64,000 nt of DNA, from NCBI GenBank assembly GCA_051881815.1, contig JBJEQP010000092.1:1-64000 (forward strand). The letters are read 5' to 3'. This stretch comes from UMGS363 sp051881815. GTDB taxonomy: Bacteria; Bacillota; Clostridia; Oscillospirales; Ruminococcaceae. The notes beneath the pieces were generated by a model. That model was not told the origin of the DNA. It was given only the letters and a program-made list of their open reading frames with translations, and ran no database searches. Below are positions 33,828 to 42,982 of this stretch, one piece after another. Each line of letters starts with the position of its first letter. The stretch's first letter is position 1. The translations under genes and the position numbers were made by a program.

Positions 33828-34736
33828 TTACTCGTTTATATTATCTGTATCCGTTGTTTCGGGAGCGGTGTAAACAGGAGTTGTGCTTGTCGGCTTGTTC
33901 TCCTTCTCGATCTGTTCAAGGAGAGCAGTAATGTCGATAAGCGTCGATCCGTTTTCACCTGCAACGGTCGGGAGCTTTCCGTCCCATTTGTCTATGTAGC
34001 TCATAAGCAGTATCTCGGGTGTGATCTGCTCGGATTTGAGCCTGTAAGCCTCGGCTTCAGCCTGCGCTTCGGCAACGGTCTGCTCGGCTTCAACACGGAT
34101 CCTCTGGAGATCCTGCTCGGCTTTGAGAGCGTTCTGCTGCGCTGTCTGCTTTGCTTCAACGGCTGCGTTGTATTCATCGGTAAAATCGAACGAGATGATA
34201 TTGAATATCTGAACGTCGATCCCGTAAGAACCGATCTTTTCTTTAAGCTGTTCGCTCATGAGGTCGCTGACATTCTGACGGTTAGTGATAAGCTCCTCCG
34301 CTGTGAAGCGAGCCGTTACCGCCTTTACGCACTCCTGAACAGCAGGAATGATAATTACCGACTCATAATCCATACCGATATTTTTGTACACTGATGCGGA
34401 GTAGGAATTCATTACCTTGTAGTTGACTGCAATGGTCGAACGAACGGTCTGGAGATCCTTTGAAGCGGATGAACAATCCGCCTCTGCTTTGAGTACACGG
34501 TTATCGACAAGCACTATCTTCTGAACAAAGGGTATCTTGAAATGAAGTCCCTCGGCAAGAACGCTGTCCGAAACCTTTCCGAATGTTGTTACGACGCCCG
34601 AATGTCCTGCTGTTACTGCTGTGAACGAATTCAGCACAACTATAACAAGTGCAAGGATTATCACGATCGCTGTGATAGTCTTTCCAACGGAACGTACAGG
34701 CTTAACATTGATGATATTTTCGCCGTTATTGCTCAT
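33828..34736 (-). CDS. SPFH/prohibitin-family membrane protein
   Basis: 302 residues. One N-terminal membrane helix (ITAIVIILALVIVVLNSF) is followed by an SPFH domain (GHSGVVTTFGKVSDSVLAEG, HFKIPFVQKIVLVDNR) and a long Ala/Glu-rich coiled coil (QQNALKAEQDLQRIRVEAEQ), then a Pro/Thr tail. Such proteins form ring scaffolds in the membrane and often work with FtsH or in lipid microdomains. It lies at the end of the leftward train that begins at ftsE, 36 bp after the small membrane gene. Confidence 0.88.
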   Translation of the reverse strand: MSNNGENIINVKPVRSVGKTITAIVIILALVIVVLNSFTAVTAGHSGVVTTFGKVSDSVLAEGLHFKIPFVQKIVLVDNRVLKAEADCSSASKDLQTVRSTIAVNYKVMNSYSASVYKNIGMDYESVIIIPAVQECVKAVTARFTAEELITNRQNVSDLMSEQLKEKIGSYGIDVQIFNIISFDFTDEYNAAVEAKQTAQQNALKAEQDLQRIRVEAEQTVAEAQAEAEAYRLKSEQITPEILLMSYIDKWDGKLPTVAGENGSTLIDITALLEQIEKENKPTSTTPVYTAPETTDTDNINE

Positions 34737-34772
34737 ATTTATAATTTCCTTTCTGTCAAATCAAAACTGCCA

Positions 34773-35156
34773 TTATTCTTCCGTGTCATCGGGAAGGTCG
34801 TTTTCGTCGATCTTCTTGTTGTCTACGCCGAGGCTGTAGCTTTCGATATCGTCGGGATCGTCAATATAGTAGCTGTAATCCTCGACCTTTTCCTTTTTCT
34901 TTACCTTGCAGGATCTTACAAGAGCAACGATCGCAACTGCAAGTGCAGCGGAAGAAAGCACGATGCTGACAACTCCGAGAGCGATCGCGATCGCTCTGAC
35001 CTTTTTCACGTTGTACTGCGCAAGCTTTGACTTTGTGTCGTTAAGCTTATCTTTTGTGGAGTTGATAGCAGCCTTTGTGCTGTCCCACTTTTCTTCAAGC
35101 ATATCCTTTGTTCCGTCAATGAATCTCTTTGCTTCGATAATGTTTTTGATGATCAT
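34773..35156 (-). CDS. Small bitopic membrane protein of unknown function
   Basis: 127 residues from ATG 35156, with GGAGGG 8 nt upstream; the in-frame ATG at 35171 overlaps that site. Residues 1-50 are an amphipathic, YtxH-like helical region (TKDMLEEKWDSTKAAINSTK), then a membrane helix (AIALGVVSIVLSSAALAVAI) and an acidic C-terminal tail (YYIDDPDDIESYS). Family not recognised. Between ricT and the SPFH gene. Confidence 0.65.
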   Translation of the reverse strand: MIIKNIIEAKRFIDGTKDMLEEKWDSTKAAINSTKDKLNDTKSKLAQYNVKKVRAIAIALGVVSIVLSSAALAVAIVALVRSCKVKKKEKVEDYSYYIDDPDDIESYSLGVDNKKIDENDLPDDTEE

Positions 35157-35176
35157 AGAATGTCCCTCCATATATA

Positions 35177-36043
35177 TTACTTGTCTTCAAGTGACTTTAG
35201 CGCCTTGACCTCGTCACGGTCAACCTTTATCTTGCCGTCACGGATGACAGTTACCTCCGACTTGTCGAAAACAACAGCAGGATCGTCCGATCTTTCCGGC
35301 TTGACCTTTAGCTTTCCCGTGAGAAGATTTACTTCCTCGACATAGCCTTTGAATTTCTCCGTGCTGACATAAGCACCGACCTTCGGGGTCGTCTTTAGCA
35401 GATCTTCATAAGCCTCCTGCTCATGCTTCAAGCAGCACATAAGTCTTCCGCAGGTGCCCGATATCTTGGTCGGATTGAGCGAAAGCCCCTGTTCCTTTGC
35501 CATTTTGATCGAAACGGGCTGGAAATCGCCGAGGAACGACTTGCAGCAGAATTCTCTTCCGCAGATTCCAAGACCGCCGAGAAGCTTTGCCTCGTCACGA
35601 ACGCCTATCTGACGAAGCTCTATCCTCGTGCGGAAAACGGACGCAAGATCCTTGACAAGCTCACGGAAATCAACTCTTGTTTCCGCCGTGAAATAAAACA
35701 GTATCTTGTTGTTGTCAAATGTACATTCAACGTCCACAAGCTTCATATCAAGCTTATGAACGGCGATCTTTTCCTGACATATCTTAAAAGCGTCCTTTTC
35801 CTTCTGCTTGTTCTGCTCGACCGTTTTAAGATCGGCTTCGGTCGCTTTTCGGATGACCTCCTTGAGCGGCTTGACTATCCTGTTCTCATCGACCTGCTTG
35901 TTTGCAAGTGCGACTTCGCCGCATTCAACACCTCTCGATGTTTCAACGATAACCTTTTCTCCTACTGAAAGCCTCTGCTTTCCCGGTGAAAAATAATAAA
36001 CTTTCCCTGCGCTCTTAAAGCGCACTCCGATTATTTCCGCCAT
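35177..36043 (-). CDS. ricT: RicT/YaaT, PSP1-domain regulator of RNase Y
   Basis: 288 residues with the full PSP1 domain: IIGVRFKSAGKVYYFSPG, VIVETSRGVECGEV, then GGLGICGREFCCKSFL and ISGTCGRLMCCLKHEQ, the Cys-rich stretches that in the RicT-RicA-RicF (YaaT-YmcA-YlbF) complex bind 4Fe-4S clusters. That complex steers RNase Y in mRNA maturation and affects sporulation, competence and biofilm in B. subtilis. Placement straight after holB is the ancestral Firmicute order. ATG at 36043 follows AAAGAGG. Confidence 0.95.
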   Translation of the reverse strand: MAEIIGVRFKSAGKVYYFSPGKQRLSVGEKVIVETSRGVECGEVALANKQVDENRIVKPLKEVIRKATEADLKTVEQNKQKEKDAFKICQEKIAVHKLDMKLVDVECTFDNNKILFYFTAETRVDFRELVKDLASVFRTRIELRQIGVRDEAKLLGGLGICGREFCCKSFLGDFQPVSIKMAKEQGLSLNPTKISGTCGRLMCCLKHEQEAYEDLLKTTPKVGAYVSTEKFKGYVEEVNLLTGKLKVKPERSDDPAVVFDKSEVTVIRDGKIKVDRDEVKALKSLEDK

Positions 36044-36058
36044 TTTTAGTCCTCTTTA

Positions 36059-37033
36059 TCAGATGATCTCACCGCAAAGCGCAGACATCGCCAGCGGCAC
36101 ATTTATATTTGCATTGCAGTATTTTATATTCTGCCCTATAATATCGTGAATATGAAGTGCTTTTTTAAACGACATTCTCTCCGCAAGCTTTTTTGCGCCG
36201 TCCCTGCAGCAGCCGATAAAAACGGCATTTTCGCCGTAAAGCCGAACTGCGCAGACATCACGCATCACCTTGTCGAGCATTTCAAGTATATTCTTTACAT
36301 TGTCACGGTTTTCGCCTATCCCCGAAAGAGCTTTGCAAAGTCCGTATTCGTCCGATGCAGCCATGCAGGCGACTATCTCACGGCAAAGCTTCGCAGCTTC
36401 AAGTCCCTCTCCGTCAAGGCTGCTTTCGCATTGACCTATGCTTCCGTGGAAGGCTTCGACAGCGCTCTGTATCTGCTCCTCTGTGTATTTTCCCTTTTCA
36501 CGAAGCGCAGCGGCACATTCCTCATCGCTGCATTCGGGGATGCCGAGCGTAATTACTCTCGAAAGAATAGTCGGCAGGAATGTTCCCTTGCTTTGCGCCG
36601 TGAATATGAAATAAGCATACTCGGGAGGTTCTTCTATAAGCTTTAACAAAAGATTCTGCGTAAGCTCCTGAAGACTCTCACAATCGGGCAGCAGATATAT
36701 CTTTGCATCGCAGTCGTTCGGCATCGTGTAAGCGTCGTCATACATTTTACGTATGGAATCCTTGCCGTATATGAGAGTTTTGCCCGTGCGTTCGGGGGTA
36801 ATGACATCGGGGTGAGTACCCTCGTCGATCCTCCTGCACTGACGGCACACTCCGCACGGAACACCGTCTTTCCTGTCTTCGCACATTATAGACTTGGCGA
36901 TATAAAGTGCGCAGGTCTTTTTTCCAACGCCCTTTTCACCCGTCAGCAAAAAGCTGTGCGCCATTCTGCCGTGCGTGATCATTGCTTTAATCGGCTCGGT
37001 GACGCTCTGTTTTCCGTAAAGCTTTGTATTCAT
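36059..37033 (-). CDS. holB: DNA polymerase III delta' subunit
   Basis: 324 residues. The AAA+ domain shows a P-loop-like GEKGVGKKTCA, a zinc module (PCGVCRQCRRIDEGTHPD) and the sensor region KLIEEPPEYAYFIFTA. Delta' is part of the clamp loader. It overlaps darA by ATGA, so translation is coupled. tmk, normally upstream in this block, is absent. Confidence 0.95.
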   Translation of the reverse strand: MNTKLYGKQSVTEPIKAMITHGRMAHSFLLTGEKGVGKKTCALYIAKSIMCEDRKDGVPCGVCRQCRRIDEGTHPDVITPERTGKTLIYGKDSIRKMYDDAYTMPNDCDAKIYLLPDCESLQELTQNLLLKLIEEPPEYAYFIFTAQSKGTFLPTILSRVITLGIPECSDEECAAALREKGKYTEEQIQSAVEAFHGSIGQCESSLDGEGLEAAKLCREIVACMAASDEYGLCKALSGIGENRDNVKNILEMLDKVMRDVCAVRLYGENAVFIGCCRDGAKKLAERMSFKKALHIHDIIGQNIKYCNANINVPLAMSALCGEII

Positions 37034-37356
37034 ACCTTTTCAAATCGTTCAATATCGGTTACGAAAATTGTTGCACCGCCGACAGGAACTTCAAGTGGGA
37101 AGGAGGTTGACTGCATATCAACTCCGCCCATTGTCGAAGCAGGAACATACTGCTTTCTTCTTCTTGAGCAGTGCTTTATGATATCAATGATCTCATCGAC
37201 CTGACTGTCCTCGGAGCAAACAAGGAATGTCGTATTTCCCGCCATAAGAAAGCCGCCCGTCGAAGCGAGCTTTGTTGCGGAAAAGCCTGCCTTTGTAAGA
37301 TTGGAGGAAACAGCGTGACTGTCATCATTGTTAACGATCGCATAAATCAGCTTCAT
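37030..37356 (-). CDS. darA: DarA/PstA, PII-like cyclic-di-AMP receptor
   Basis: 108 residues, the usual length. The PII-like fold and ligand loops are visible: KLIYAIVNNDDS, LTKAGFSATKLASTGGFL, GNTTFLVCSED and PVGGATIFVTDIERF. DarA trimers bind c-di-AMP, a second messenger tied to potassium and cell-wall balance; its output is still poorly known. The start has AAAGGAT upstream. A small hairpin (GGCTGA/TCAGCC near 37383-37400) lies in its 104-bp leader. Confidence 0.95.
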   Translation of the reverse strand: MKLIYAIVNNDDSHAVSSNLTKAGFSATKLASTGGFLMAGNTTFLVCSEDSQVDEIIDIIKHCSRRRKQYVPASTMGGVDMQSTSFPLEVPVGGATIFVTDIERFEKV

Positions 37357-37460
37357 ATTATTCTCGATCCTTTCGTTTTATGCGGCTGAACAGCTCAGCC
37401 GTCCCGTGCGAAAAGTCACGGAAAATAATTTAAGAGTATTCTATTTGGTATTACCCTTTA

Positions 37461-38801
37461 CTATTTTACCACATTTACTTTTGAAATGCTATACATTTTT
37501 AAAATTTTTATTGTGTTTTCGTCAAAAACTTCTCCGCAGGCTGCCGCAGGCACACACGGGGGACAGATCGTTTCCGTCCTTGCGCATATCCTTCCGAGCG
37601 CATCGTCGGTGTCGACCGTTTCCGCTTTGGAAAAAAACGCTTCACGCATTTCCATCGCCTTTTGGAGCGGCAAAACGGTGAAAGACGGCGGCACAAGCCT
37701 TATTCTTGGCATTTTCATATTGCAGAGAGCATTTTTCACACGTTCAAAGTCGCTTTCCGTGTTCTGCGGCGAAAACATCAGCATAACGTGCGTTTCATCG
37801 GCATATTCGGGCTCGATTCCGCTTTCCCGAAGCCTGTCTGCAAGCTCCCGTCCCGTCATTCCGCAGGGAAGAGCGTATATCGTAAGCTTCAGCGGCTCGC
37901 TCGGCACAACGGTTATCGCATTGCCTATATCCTCTTTCAGCCTTTTGACTCTTTCCACCGTCTGCGCAAGCTCACTTTGGAAATCTCCGTCAAGATACTT
38001 ATTGCAAAGGTCAAGCGACTGCAGGATAAGATAGGACGGGCTTGAACTGCCGAAAAGCGACATCGCTTCCTTGATTTTTGCCGCATATTTTTCGGAGGAA
38101 GTATGAACGTAAGCCCCTCCCGTCAGAACGGGCAGCGTCTTATGCGCCGAATCACAGCAAAGGTCGGCTCCGAGCTTTATAGGGTGGATGTTTTCTTCAA
38201 GGAACGCAAGATGCGCACCGTGGGCATTGTCAACGATAAGCGGCTTTCCGAATGAGTGCGCAGCCTCTGCGATCGCTTTCACATCGGAAACTGCGCCGAG
38301 ATAATCGGGAGAAGTGATATAAACGCAAGCGGCGTCGGGATTCTCTTTTAGCAGCTTTTTAACGCCCTCCGCTGTGACATTTCCGCTTACGACCGAGCCG
38401 TCCTCAAATTCGGGATAGATCCACACGGGCGAAAGTCCGAGCAGTATGCAGGCGCTGTGCAAAGCCTTGTGCGAATTTCTTGCTGCGATTATCTTTTCCC
38501 CCTGCTTTGCGCACACGGCAAGCATAGCCTGAATGCAGAGCGTTGAACCGCCTGCAGAATAGAAGGTCGCCTTTGTTCCGAAAAGCCTTGCAGCATTCCT
38601 TTCGCTTTCCGCAATTATTCCGTCAGCCTCAAAAAGTGCGTCTGCGCCCTTTATTTCGGTGATATCATAGGGAAAAACCGCCGAGATCTCATTCCCTGCG
38701 GTTTCATTATAACAATTATTACCCTTATGACCGGGCATGTGTCCTCTTACCGGATCGCTTTCGGCATAAGCCTTGACAAAATCATATATCGGTGTTGTCA
38801 T
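37461..38801 (-). CDS. Orn/Lys/Arg decarboxylase-family PLP enzyme (YaaO-like)
   Basis: 446 residues. The N-terminus RGHMPGHKGN is the family's hallmark, with SAGGSTLCIQAML, VDNAHGAHLAF and the PLP-binding Lys in CDSAHKTLPVLTGGA. It is shorter than the large inducible decarboxylases, as in B. subtilis YaaO/SpeA, and probably decarboxylates arginine, lysine or ornithine to a polyamine precursor. Its place next to darA-holB-ricT matches the yaaO position. The stop overlaps nothing; its start overlaps the upstream gene by ATGA. Confidence 0.88.
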   Translation of the reverse strand: MTTPIYDFVKAYAESDPVRGHMPGHKGNNCYNETAGNEISAVFPYDITEIKGADALFEADGIIAESERNAARLFGTKATFYSAGGSTLCIQAMLAVCAKQGEKIIAARNSHKALHSACILLGLSPVWIYPEFEDGSVVSGNVTAEGVKKLLKENPDAACVYITSPDYLGAVSDVKAIAEAAHSFGKPLIVDNAHGAHLAFLEENIHPIKLGADLCCDSAHKTLPVLTGGAYVHTSSEKYAAKIKEAMSLFGSSSPSYLILQSLDLCNKYLDGDFQSELAQTVERVKRLKEDIGNAITVVPSEPLKLTIYALPCGMTGRELADRLRESGIEPEYADETHVMLMFSPQNTESDFERVKNALCNMKMPRIRLVPPSFTVLPLQKAMEMREAFFSKAETVDTDDALGRICARTETICPPCVPAAACGEVFDENTIKILKMYSISKVNVVK

Positions 38802-39463
38802 TTTGACCGTTTTCCTTTTTGTGTTTTTACCGCTCTGACCTTCTCCTTTGGTGAAAGTCCTTCAAAGATCTTCTTTTTGAGCTTCTGTGCCTCGGCTTCA
38901 AGCTCATTTTTGCCCTTATAGACGCTGAAATTCGCCGAAAGCTCCTCCGCACGGCTGAACATATCAAGCTTCAGCACAGTCTTTACAATGCAAAGATCAA
39001 TAAACCTGCATTCGGAATCAAGCAGCTTTGCAAGCACCGTGACCGCATTCTCATACCGTCCGTTTATACATTCATGTATCGCAAGGCTTCTTTTCATCGT
39101 GTCGGAGGTATCGTGGAGAACGACCTCGTTCTTTTCCTTGTAAATAGTGTCGGCCTCCTTGAATTTGTTCCGTATAAAATATGCGAAAATGACATTGTGC
39201 AGAAGATTCGGATAGAGCATCCTGTCGAGCTTGTCAAAAACACCCTCTTCGCTGTATTTTCGGTAGAGCGAGCAGCCATCTTCAAGTCTGCCCGTTATTA
39301 TCAGCGCATTGATAAGGTAGCTTTGACCCTTTGCAATATCCTTCGGCTTTTTGAGCGGTTCGATATCCTTTTTCAGCGCTTCGATATATTCATCGGTAAA
39401 GCCGTGATCCGCCAGAACAGCGGCGGAAGCCTTAAAGGGAGAGCTTTTTTTGAAAAGTCCCAT
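38798..39463 (-). CDS. TPR-like helical protein of unknown function
   Basis: 221 residues, all-helical, with repeat-like units (YLINALIITGRLEDGCSLYR; HNVIFAYFIRNKFKEADTIY; AIHECINGRYENAVTVLAKL) and a basic C-terminus (KVRAVKTQKGKRSK). No signal peptide or membrane helix. It overlaps the decarboxylase gene by ATGA and follows the S41 protease by 37 bp. Not assigned to a named family. Confidence 0.7.
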   Translation of the reverse strand: MGLFKKSSPFKASAAVLADHGFTDEYIEALKKDIEPLKKPKDIAKGQSYLINALIITGRLEDGCSLYRKYSEEGVFDKLDRMLYPNLLHNVIFAYFIRNKFKEADTIYKEKNEVVLHDTSDTMKRSLAIHECINGRYENAVTVLAKLLDSECRFIDLCIVKTVLKLDMFSRAEELSANFSVYKGKNELEAEAQKLKKKIFEGLSPKEKVRAVKTQKGKRSK

Positions 39464-39500
39464 CTGTCGTATGTCCTGCCTTAAAAATTTTTAAGAAAAA

Positions 39501-40718
39501 TCATAAAATTGTCTGAACTACCTCGATCGCCTTTATCAGCTGCGTATCGAGAGAAAGCCTGTCTTCCTCCGTGATTGAGCTGAGCTCAACATCGGACGGA
39601 AGCGCAACTTCAAAATTGGGCTTTACGCCCGTTCCGTTGAAATTGCCGCTGTTTTTCGTTTCAACCGTTGCAACGGTGAGCTTTACCGCTGCGCCGCCCG
39701 AAAGCTTGTGCGTATCCTGCATGATACCTTTTCCTGCCGTCGGAGTGCCGACAAGCTGCGCATTGGATTCATCACGCAGCGCAAGAGCAAATAATTCACC
39801 GCAGGAAGCCGTGCCCGAATTAACTATAACAGCCATTGGCATAACTATCTTTTCCGCTTCGGTAGTGTGAACAACGTATTCTTCACGGTCGGAATATTTC
39901 GCCTTTACAACATCGCAGTCGCCTATGATGCAGTCAAGGCTGTCGCCGAGTGCGCTTATAAGGTCGCTGCTGTTGCCGCGAAGGTCAAAAACAAGCGATT
40001 CTGCGCCGTTTTCAATAACGTCCGTAAGCGCATTGTGAAGCTGTGCGGATGTTTTTTCGTTAAATGCCGAGATCTTTATATATCCTACATTCTCGATAAG
40101 CGAGCTTGTAACGGAAACGATCTCCGTCTTGGCAGATGTCAGATCAACCGAGAAAAAGTCGGAAAGTCCGTCTTCGCCGACTCTCTTTATATGAAGCTTT
40201 ACCTTTGTGCCTTCGCTGCAGGAAAGCAGACCCGAAGCTTCATCGTAGCCGTTCTCGTATGCGATGACATCGGTGTTGTTGACCGCCGTGATGATATCGC
40301 CTGCCTTGACTCCTGCGCTTGAAGCAGGGGAGCCGTCCCTGACGAGAGAAACCTTTATATAGCCGCTTTCCTCACGCTCCCAGTTAAAGCCAAGACCAAC
40401 CGTAACGCCTGCGTCGCTCTGGAGTATCTCCGCATACTGTTCAGCCGTGCAGTAAACGGAATACTGATCGCCGATACCCTGAACATAGCCGTTCATTATG
40501 CTGTCGGTCAGAAGCTGCTCGTCGATCTCACCGAGGTAATTCCCACGGACGTATTTGTCCATCTCGGAAAGCTTTGCGTAGCTTTCTTCCTTTTCCGAAA
40601 CATTTTTAACGGTCGCATTGAATACCTTCATCGAGTAATTGTATGTAATTATGAACGTTGCGGCAGCAATAAGCGCCATAATGCCTATCGCAGCGCCGAG
40701 AGAGATCTTCCTGTTCAT
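39501..40718 (-). CDS. S41-family C-terminal processing protease
   Basis: 405 residues: one N-terminal membrane anchor (GAAIGIMALIAAATFIITY), a cap helix region, a PDZ domain (VSLVRDGSPASSAGVKAGDI) and the S41 core with the catalytic Ser in NSGTASCGELFA and Lys in GTPTAGKGIMQDT. It acts outside the membrane, cutting the C-termini of exported proteins. Proteases of this type process or switch off cell-wall hydrolases, and here the gene lies 10 bp after an M23 hydrolase and ftsEX, which fits that job. Confidence 0.92.
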   Translation of the reverse strand: MNRKISLGAAIGIMALIAAATFIITYNYSMKVFNATVKNVSEKEESYAKLSEMDKYVRGNYLGEIDEQLLTDSIMNGYVQGIGDQYSVYCTAEQYAEILQSDAGVTVGLGFNWEREESGYIKVSLVRDGSPASSAGVKAGDIITAVNNTDVIAYENGYDEASGLLSCSEGTKVKLHIKRVGEDGLSDFFSVDLTSAKTEIVSVTSSLIENVGYIKISAFNEKTSAQLHNALTDVIENGAESLVFDLRGNSSDLISALGDSLDCIIGDCDVVKAKYSDREEYVVHTTEAEKIVMPMAVIVNSGTASCGELFALALRDESNAQLVGTPTAGKGIMQDTHKLSGGAAVKLTVATVETKNSGNFNGTGVKPNFEVALPSDVELSSITEEDRLSLDTQLIKAIEVVQTIL

Positions 40719-40728
40719 CGTCTTCCCC

Positions 40729-42024
40729 TTAATTATTTACGTTAACATAAGCGTTCGGGTCGGTATGCTGACCGTTTATACGCACCTCAAAGTGCAGATG
40801 ATTGCCGTAAGCATATCCGGTTGAACCGATATATCCTATGACCTGTCCCTGTTCAACAATATCTCCGACCTTTACAGCAAGGCTGGAGCAATGGCCATAC
40901 AGAGTTGAAATGGAATTGCCGTGGTCAATAACAACATGGTTGCCGTAGCCGTTGCCCGTGTCGCCTGCGATGAGTACCTCACCGGCAGCCGAAGCCACGA
41001 TAGGCTCACCGTAGCAGCCCGGCTTTGTTATGTCCATACCCTTATGGAAGTCGTTGCGTCCCTCTTCCTGCAGATACCTGCTGCCGTAATTATCAGAAAT
41101 GTTGCGCACCGTCGGCACAGGCCAGATAAAGCCTGTTTCGCTGTATGACGTAAAGGTATTCACATCCTGCTCTGTGTAAGTTTCACCGTTTGCCTCCGCC
41201 TGCTTTTTGCGTTCTTCCTCTTCCTTGCGGCGGCGTTCCTCTTCCTCTTTACGTCTGCGCTCGGCTTCCTCCTGCTTGCGGCGGATCTCCGCCTGGAGCT
41301 CTTCTTCTACCTTCTGCTGATCTGCAACGATCTCGTCAAAACGCTCCATGTAGTCCTTTAACATTGCGTCCTGCATAGCCTTTGTTTCGGCGTGATTGTT
41401 GTATGTATCGGAAAGCTCGGCATAGTATTCTTCTTCCTTTACTTTGAGAGCTTCCTGCTTTGCAAGCTTTTCCTCATAATCGGCTTTGTCGTTTTCAAGA
41501 ACGGTTATCTTCGACTTTAAGTCCTCGATCATATCGTTGTCGTGCTTGGAGATTCTTTCGGCAAATTCAAGCCTTGCAAGAATGCCGTAAAAATCGGTCG
41601 CACCGACAAGCAGTGAAGCATAGCTGTCGTTGCCCGAGATATAGATGCTGCGAAGCCGCTTGCGGAACTGCTCAACGCCATCATCGACCTCTGCCTGATG
41701 CTCTTCTATATCGACGGAAAGCTCGTCAAGCTTGTCCTGATAGTTCTTTATCTGTTCGTCGATATTGGCGATCTGATCCTCCTGGATCTTCATTTTTTTA
41801 TCGTATTCGGCAAGATATTCCTCTGTTTCCTGCGCTTCGCCCTTATATTTGGCGAGATCCTTTTCGACCTCCTTGCGCTGCTGTGCAAGCTCCGCCTGAC
41901 GAGCCTCAAGGTCGGACTGCGTGTCCGCAAAAAGATCCACAGCCGTATTGGACATAACTCCGAACGTCATACATAAAGCTGCGGCGAATGAAACTATTTT
42001 CTTTGCCAGTTGATTTCTGTTCAT
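40729..42024 (-). CDS. Secreted coiled-coil M23 (LytM) peptidoglycan hydrolase, FtsEX partner
   Basis: 431 residues from ATG 42024 with AAGGAGG 8 nt upstream (the ATG at 42054 lies before that site). Signal peptide (FAAALCMTFGVMSNTA), a long coiled coil (about 40-275, rich in Glu, Lys, Gln and Arg), then a C-terminal M23 domain with the zinc ligands intact: HKGMDI, and HLHFEVR. Its layout matches EnvC/PcsB/CwlO-type proteins whose coiled coil is pulled by FtsX to free the enzyme. Since the zinc ligands are complete, it is likely an active endopeptidase, not just an activator. ftsX ends 30 bp upstream. Confidence 0.92.
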   Translation of the reverse strand: MNRNQLAKKIVSFAAALCMTFGVMSNTAVDLFADTQSDLEARQAELAQQRKEVEKDLAKYKGEAQETEEYLAEYDKKMKIQEDQIANIDEQIKNYQDKLDELSVDIEEHQAEVDDGVEQFRKRLRSIYISGNDSYASLLVGATDFYGILARLEFAERISKHDNDMIEDLKSKITVLENDKADYEEKLAKQEALKVKEEEYYAELSDTYNNHAETKAMQDAMLKDYMERFDEIVADQQKVEEELQAEIRRKQEEAERRRKEEEERRRKEEEERKKQAEANGETYTEQDVNTFTSYSETGFIWPVPTVRNISDNYGSRYLQEEGRNDFHKGMDITKPGCYGEPIVASAAGEVLIAGDTGNGYGNHVVIDHGNSISTLYGHCSSLAVKVGDIVEQGQVIGYIGSTGYAYGNHLHFEVRINGQHTDPNAYVNVNN

Positions 42025-42054
42025 AGGAAAGACCTCCTTCCCGATGCGTAACAT

Positions 42055-42960
42055 TTATACCTTAACGTATTTCTTTGTGCTCATAACTGTTCCGACAGCG
42101 CTGATGACTGCACCTGCAGCAATATAGCCGATAACGATCTTGACAGCAACGCTGCTTGTCGGGGTAAAGCCGCTTGCGCCGATAGCCGACCAGAGCGTCT
42201 GCTGGCTGATTATCATTTCCATTACCTTTGAATAGCCTGCGAGCGTGATAACGGATGCGACTGCGCCCGCAAATATGCCGATCACCATACCCTCAACGAA
42301 GAAAGGCGTTTTTACGAACGCATTTGTTGCGCCGACATATTTCATTATTTCTATCTCACGCTTTCTCATCTCAACGCTTGCTCTTGAAGCGTTGGAGATC
42401 ATTACAAGACTTACGATAACGAGCGCCGCAAGAACGGTTATTGATATAATCGAGATAAAACGCTTCAATTCTGTAAGTACATTGACAAAATCGTTAGGTG
42501 CTTTTACGGTGTAAATGCCGTCAAGACGGTTTATTTCCATAAGCGTGCTGCTCATTTTTTCGATATCCGCAACCTTGACCCTGTAGGAATCGGGAAGAGG
42601 ACTCTCCTCGCCGACATACTGGAAAAGTTCCTCGGAATCAGCCATTTCCGACTTCATTTTTGCGAAAGCTTCGTCCTTTGAATAGAAAACAACATCGCTG
42701 ATATTGTTTAACGAGCGCAGCTTGTTTCCCATAACCTCTATCTCTTCTTCGCTTATATCATCATTGAGAAAGATGATGACCTCGTTCTTGTTTTCGATGC
42801 CGCCGATGATAGAGTTTACATTAACTATAAAAAGCATCGAAAAGCCGACAAGCAGCAGCGATACCATAAGTATGCAGAAGCTTGCCACCGACATTATACG
42901 GTTTGTCCAGATGTTTTTTATACCCTGACCGAACAGGTAGCTTAAACCACTAAACTTCAT
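42055..42960 (-). CDS. ftsX: Cell-division ABC permease FtsX
   Basis: 301 residues: N-terminal helix, an extracellular loop of about 125 residues (GGIENKNEVIIFLNDDISEE onward), and three further membrane helices (VLAALVIVSLVMISNAS and later). SVEMRKREIEIMKYVGATN is the typical FtsX signature. It relays ATP-driven motion of FtsE to the wall hydrolase in the next gene. 22 bp after ftsE. Confidence 0.96.
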   Translation of the reverse strand: MKFSGLSYLFGQGIKNIWTNRIMSVASFCILMVSLLLVGFSMLFIVNVNSIIGGIENKNEVIIFLNDDISEEEIEVMGNKLRSLNNISDVVFYSKDEAFAKMKSEMADSEELFQYVGEESPLPDSYRVKVADIEKMSSTLMEINRLDGIYTVKAPNDFVNVLTELKRFISIISITVLAALVIVSLVMISNASRASVEMRKREIEIMKYVGATNAFVKTPFFVEGMVIGIFAGAVASVITLAGYSKVMEMIISQQTLWSAIGASGFTPTSSVAVKIVIGYIAAGAVISAVGTVMSTKKYVKV

Positions 42961-42982
42961 TTATTTTTTCTCCTTAGGACTA

